Assembly (NCBI GenBank): GCA_029259675.1 | Contig: JAJDES010000308.1 | Span: 1 to 9,565, forward strand | DNA length: 9,565 nucleotides | From: Planctomycetota bacterium | Lineage (GTDB): Bacteria > Planctomycetota > UBA1135 > GCA-002686595 | Direction of reading: 5' to 3' | Part shown: piece by piece, positions 6,866 through 9,565 of the stretch | Numbering within the stretch: the first letter of the stretch is position 1 | Layout of the letters: each line of letters opens with the position of its first letter | The notes under the pieces: model-generated | Databases searched by the model: none | What the model was told of the DNA's origin: nothing | What the model saw: the letters and a program-made list of their open reading frames with translations, nothing else | Translations under genes and position numbers: made by a program

Positions 6866-7876
6866 ATGAATCCTGACGATCACTTGGAGCTGGGTTTCTA
6901 CTACCCCAATCCGATCTGGATGAACGGGGACTGGGTGAAGAACCTCGTTCTGTTCTTTGACGGCATCGCCCTGCTCGTCCCGGACTACATGGAAGACCGG
7001 CTGGAAACCTTCGATCCGGCTATCGTCACCGGTCTCCGTGAACACGACCTGCTGCACGTCATCAATCCAGAAGAGGCTGTAGACAAGAAAGCAACAGAGA
7101 ACCTGGCAGCAGTCCTCACCGACGTGATCGTGTCTGGTGCCCTGGACGTTCTGGCGCGGGACTCAACTGAATTCTACGGCCTGTCCAGTTCTCGACTTGG
7201 ATACCACGGGGACGACGCTCTGGCTGGCATGATCTTCGATGAGCTGAAGACGAGAGGGCTCGTACGTGACTCGGAAGATGGTGTGTCGATTCCCATGCAC
7301 CCCCTGGTGCGATCCCTCGTTCTCACGCTGCTGTCACAGATCCTGCGCCCATATGGCGCGGCCAGGAAGCTCAACCTGAATCCAGTGACAGACCGTCACC
7401 GGCTTGTCGGTTCACTTGCAGAGATGATGTCGCTGCCGACGTCCCCAACGCACGGCAATGTCGTGTCCTTTGACCTAAATGCAGTTGGGGTCGATTTGGG
7501 CCCAGTCCCCATAGACGAGATCCTCTCATTCCGGAACGACCATCACGACGAGTTCTCGCAGTACCGGCGATCGATACGCAGCTTCGCATACGAACTCAGT
7601 CGCATGTCGACCGACGAGCGGGACCTCGCGTTCGATGGCCGGCAGACTGAGCTTGACGAAATGGCTTCTGCGCTCAAGGAGACATCCCGCAAGGCCTGGA
7701 AGAAGCCGGCTTCCTTTGCCCTCGGACTCACCGGAGCCGCTTGGACACTCGCATCAGGAGACCCCTTCGGCGCTGTGCTCGCTGGCACGGGTGCGATGCT
7801 TGGAATGCAAGAGTCCCAAGGAACCGACGTTGGCGCGTTCTCGTATCTGTTTCGTGCCCGCAGTCGGTACGCATAA
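6866..7876 (+). CDS. DUF6236-like protein of unknown function (336 aa), first cassette gene
   Basis: The N-terminus (LELGFYYPNPIWMNGDWVKN, then VLFFDGIALLVPDYMED) resembles a family I recall as DUF6236. Its members begin with a G-x-YYP motif followed by a W-x-K...D-x-I-x-x-x-VP segment. That assignment is from memory and unverified. The middle is helical and acidic, without a catalytic motif I can name. Residues about 283-314 are hydrophobic and Gly/Ala-rich (FALGLTGAAW, GAVLAGTGAMLG) and could form two short membrane or packing helices after a basic KKAWKKP-like patch. No signal peptide is seen. The start ATG is preceded by AAGTGAGA, a weak ribosome binding site. The TAA stop (7874-7876) lies in the left box of attC3, as expected for a cassette gene. 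The function is unknown. Confidence 0.8.
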   Translation: MNPDDHLELGFYYPNPIWMNGDWVKNLVLFFDGIALLVPDYMEDRLETFDPAIVTGLREHDLLHVINPEEAVDKKATENLAAVLTDVIVSGALDVLARDSTEFYGLSSSRLGYHGDDALAGMIFDELKTRGLVRDSEDGVSIPMHPLVRSLVLTLLSQILRPYGAARKLNLNPVTDRHRLVGSLAEMMSLPTSPTHGNVVSFDLNAVGVDLGPVPIDEILSFRNDHHDEFSQYRRSIRSFAYELSRMSTDERDLAFDGRQTELDEMASALKETSRKAWKKPASFALGLTGAAWTLASGDPFGAVLAGTGAMLGMQESQGTDVGAFSYLFRARSRYA

Positions 7877-7932
7877 CAACGGCATGCAGCGGACGGCGCT
7901 TCGCGCCGCGGCTGATACCGGAGGCGTTAGAG
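7871..7932 (+). repeat. attC3 (integron cassette recombination site)
   Basis: The left box GCATAAC (7871-7877) has one mismatch to RYYYAAC. The right box GTTAGAG (7926-7932) lacks only the final pyrimidine. The site is 62 bp long. Its core GCAGCGGACGGCGC-TTC-GCGCC...GCTGAT forms a hairpin and closely matches attC2 and attC4. The upstream gene's stop codon is inside the left box. Confidence 0.75.
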
Positions 7933-7936
7933 AGAT

Positions 7937-7943
7937 AAAGGAG
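7937..7943 (+). promoter_or_regulatory. Strong Shine-Dalgarno for the gene at 7951
   Basis: AAAGGAG ends seven bases before the ATG at 7951 and directly follows the attC3 right box. The cassette thus brings its own ribosome binding site. This fixes the start. Confidence 0.7.
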
Positions 7944-7950
7944 TGAGTAG

Positions 7951-8580
7951 ATGAACGAACAGGACCTCACGCCGACCTGCAATTCCGGCGATGGCTGGCA
8001 AGACCCGGATCCGTTCACGATCGTTGTGGGAACGCTTGGCGCGCTTGGCGGACTGGCGGCTGTTGCTGCGGCGGCGGAGCAGTTCGAAAATTCACGTAGA
8101 CGGAAACGGAATCGAAGAACATATGACCAGCTAAGTGGTCTTCTCACAGACATCGAGATGCTCACTCATGAACTCGATGCAACCCACCGCAAGCTTGAGG
8201 CAATACTCAGCACTTCACGGGAAGCGACTCAATCGAGTATTGGGCGACACAGGGCGGAGTTCGGCGGGTACAAGCCTGAGTTCCGGCTGCCCGACCTTCG
8301 CCGTTTCGAGGACCTCACCCGCGACGCGGGGCGCGTTTGCGGTCAGCTGCAACACAAGAGCTGCAAGCTACTCCGTAGGCTCACGCAGGCTGAAGTGGGA
8401 TTCGGCCCAGAAGCATACCGCGCCCTTGCAAAGCTGCGACACGAGCTCAACTCCCTGCTGGATCATCGCGAGTCCTATGATGAAGCCGTGTCACGGCTCT
8501 ATCGCGCCATTGAGCTAGGCCGCCGAGCCATAAGGTCAATTAGAGATGATCTACTCGGTGACAACTACCGAGGAAGATGA
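7951..8580 (+). CDS. Single-pass membrane protein with helical cytoplasmic domain (209 aa), cassette gene
   Basis: I do not recognise a family. Residues 21-43 form one membrane helix (PFTIVVGTLGALGGLAAVAA), preceded by a short acidic N-terminus. It is followed by a strongly basic stop-transfer stretch (residues 49-56, RRRKRNRR), so the C-terminal domain should be cytoplasmic. Residues about 58-205 are almost entirely helical and heptad-like (LSGLLTDIEMLTHELDATHRKLEAIL; RALAKLRHELNSLLDHRESYDEAVSRLYRAIELG), consistent with a coiled coil or a helical bundle. There is no catalytic motif. The start is fixed by AAAGGAG. The TGA stop ends eight bases before attC4. A small membrane-anchored helical protein could be a sensor or effector partner, possibly in defence given the HEPN-like neighbour, but the two lie in different cassettes and need not work together. 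Confidence 0.75.
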   Translation: MNEQDLTPTCNSGDGWQDPDPFTIVVGTLGALGGLAAVAAAAEQFENSRRRKRNRRTYDQLSGLLTDIEMLTHELDATHRKLEAILSTSREATQSSIGRHRAEFGGYKPEFRLPDLRRFEDLTRDAGRVCGQLQHKSCKLLRRLTQAEVGFGPEAYRALAKLRHELNSLLDHRESYDEAVSRLYRAIELGRRAIRSIRDDLLGDNYRGR

Positions 8581-8587
8581 TGGCACT

Positions 8588-8650
8588 CGCTGACACGGCA
8601 TTGCAGCAGACGGCGCTGCGCGCCGCCGCTGACTGCCCCAATCGTTAGGA
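8588..8650 (+). repeat. attC4 (integron cassette recombination site)
   Basis: The right box GTTAGGA (8644-8650) matches GTTRRRY except for the final base. The left box CGCTGAC (8588-8594) is degenerate but sits at exactly the spacing that gives 63 bp, like attC1 and attC2. The centre has GGCGC (8612-8616), loop TGC, GCGCC (8620-8624), flanked by GCAGCAG and CCGCTGA arms shared with attC2 and attC3. The next gene's ATG comes seven bases after the site. Confidence 0.72.
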
Positions 8651-8656
8651 ATACGG

Positions 8657-9565
8657 ATGCCAGGCAATCGAAATAAAGCTCAGGCAAAAGAGGGCGCAGC
8701 GGATTGGTGGCTACTTCATCCCCTCACAGGACTGAGTATCAGCGACGAGAAACTCGACCTTGATCAACCGTTATTCGGTGACGCGACCATTATCTCGAAG
8801 AGCCACGCTGATGACGTAATCGAGGAAATGGACTTTGGCGCGGGGGACAACGCGACATCCAGTCGAGCACAGATACGCAACTTGGTTGCAAATGCGGCAT
8901 TAAAGACCGATTTTCACTCATTCGTGGCAGTTCGAAGAAGCGAGCCGTTTTCCGCCAATGCCGATAACAGTCACAGCAATCACCAAAAACTGGTGGAAGC
9001 AGCTCGATCTCGAGTGCAGGAGGTATCAGCGTGCATCTCGCTATCGATGCTAGCTCGAAGCAAGACGTGGAGCACCTGCGGCCTTAGCGAGAGAGTCTCC
9101 AATCAAATTCGAGCAATAGTGGCCGTAGCACCACCAAGCGGATTCGCTTATCAGATCGCCAGCGATACCTCGACTTGCACGATCAACAACAACAACAATG
9201 TCGCCAGAATGAGCCGGGCAGATGTCGTTCGAATGCTCCAGCATGAGTCACTGGCGCCATTCACGTCGCAATTGCTCTCGCAGAATGCCACACTCTCGCG
9301 CTCGTTGGCGCGTTCGATCACAGAGTCTGCGGTTCGTCTTTCCCACGCAGTGCACTCAAGGGATAGGGCGGAGCAGATCCTCGGAGCAGTTACAGCTCTG
9401 GAAATTCTTGTTTCGAACTTCGGAGAGCCCTTCAGTCGAACCAAGCATCGCGTCTGCCAACTAGTCGGCTCTACCGCGTTTACCGAGTTTCGTGGCGAGG
9501 ATGTGTTCAGGGCACGCAACCACTACGTACATCGGGGCCAGGAACCGAAGGTTCGCAAACTCGCA
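8657..9565 (+). CDS. HEPN-like (Apea-type) protein, 3' end outside the window (cassette gene)
   Basis: An uninterrupted frame begins with ATG 8657, seven bases after attC4, and reaches the last base without a stop: 303 residues (MPGNRNKAQAKEGAADWWLL...). The C-terminal part, residues about 236-303, has the layout of Apea-like HEPN domains. It has a helix with ILGAVTALEILVSNFG, then TKHRVCQLVG, then VFRARNHYVHRGQ. R287 and H292 give the R-x4-H motif typical of HEPN ribonucleases. Residues 1-235 have no domain I recognise. A run of five asparagines lies near 177-181, coded by AAC repeats. HEPN proteins are commonly RNases in toxin-antitoxin and antiphage systems, so a defence or toxin role is plausible, but it is inferred from the motif alone. 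There is no clear Shine-Dalgarno; the start is chosen by its place just after attC4. Confidence 0.7.
   Translation, partial: MPGNRNKAQAKEGAADWWLLHPLTGLSISDEKLDLDQPLFGDATIISKSHADDVIEEMDFGAGDNATSSRAQIRNLVANAALKTDFHSFVAVRRSEPFSANADNSHSNHQKLVEAARSRVQEVSACISLSMLARSKTWSTCGLSERVSNQIRAIVAVAPPSGFAYQIASDTSTCTINNNNNVARMSRADVVRMLQHESLAPFTSQLLSQNATLSRSLARSITESAVRLSHAVHSRDRAEQILGAVTALEILVSNFGEPFSRTKHRVCQLVGSTAFTEFRGEDVFRARNHYVHRGQEPKVRKLA

Larger units (their letters stand above)
6274..9565 (+). mobile_element. Integron with decayed integrase and at least three cassettes
   Basis: A degenerate integron integrase (6274-6681) is followed by a possible attI region, then consecutive + strand genes separated by attC sites at 7871-7932 and 8588-8650. 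If recombination points are taken at G^TT, the cassettes span about 6841-7926, 7927-8644 and 8645 onward. The second is about 718 bp, an ordinary cassette size. Integrase and cassettes read in the same direction. That is opposite to class 1 integrons, but has been described for some spirochaete and planctomycete integrons. The element leaves the window at the right. Confidence 0.7.

Noticed and set aside
694..8650. The attC-like repeats as a CRISPR array
   Set aside because: The copies are 62-63 bp, imperfect, hairpin-forming, and separated by whole genes rather than short spacers.
9185..9199. AAC triplet run as a possible tandem repeat
   Set aside because: It is only five codons long and lies in frame inside the HEPN-like gene, so it is best read as a short Asn tract.

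Overview
The window looks like a chromosomal piece of a Planctomycetota-type bacterium, or a close environmental relative. I infer this from three things: an ECF sigma factor fused to a membrane segment and carboxypeptidase-regulatory-like repeats, a HAF-repeat secreted protein with a long C-terminal module, and an integron whose integrase remnant points the same way as its cassettes. No rRNA or tRNA gene is visible, so the taxonomy is inference.

Left region (1-756): the end of an integron cassette array. It holds the 3' end of a small membrane-protein gene (1-321), attC1 (261-323), a small orphan gene (352-699) and attC2 (694-756). Both reading frames stop inside an attC.

Middle region (757-6273): about 5.5 kb without attC-like sites. 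A non-coding stretch with two strong hairpins precedes a secreted seven-repeat HAF protein (1241-2707). Next comes a 1019-residue membrane-anchored sigma factor fusion (2853-5912), then about 360 bp in which I see nothing.

Right region (6274-9565): a decayed integron integrase (6274-6681) with in-frame stops, a likely frameshift, and the conserved LGH histidine and tyrosine nucleophile replaced. A short possible attI region follows, then an array of + strand cassettes. The first gene (6866-7876) resembles a DUF6236-like protein and is followed by attC3 (7871-7932). The second (7951-8580) encodes a small single-pass membrane protein and is followed by attC4 (8588-8650). The third (8657 to the window end, incomplete) carries a HEPN-like C-terminus with an R-x4-H motif.

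The four attC sites are 62-63 bp long, and attC2, attC3 and attC4 share a core. The two arrays were therefore probably built by the same integrase lineage. The integrase seen here looks dead, so the right array is either frozen or depends on an integrase supplied in trans.
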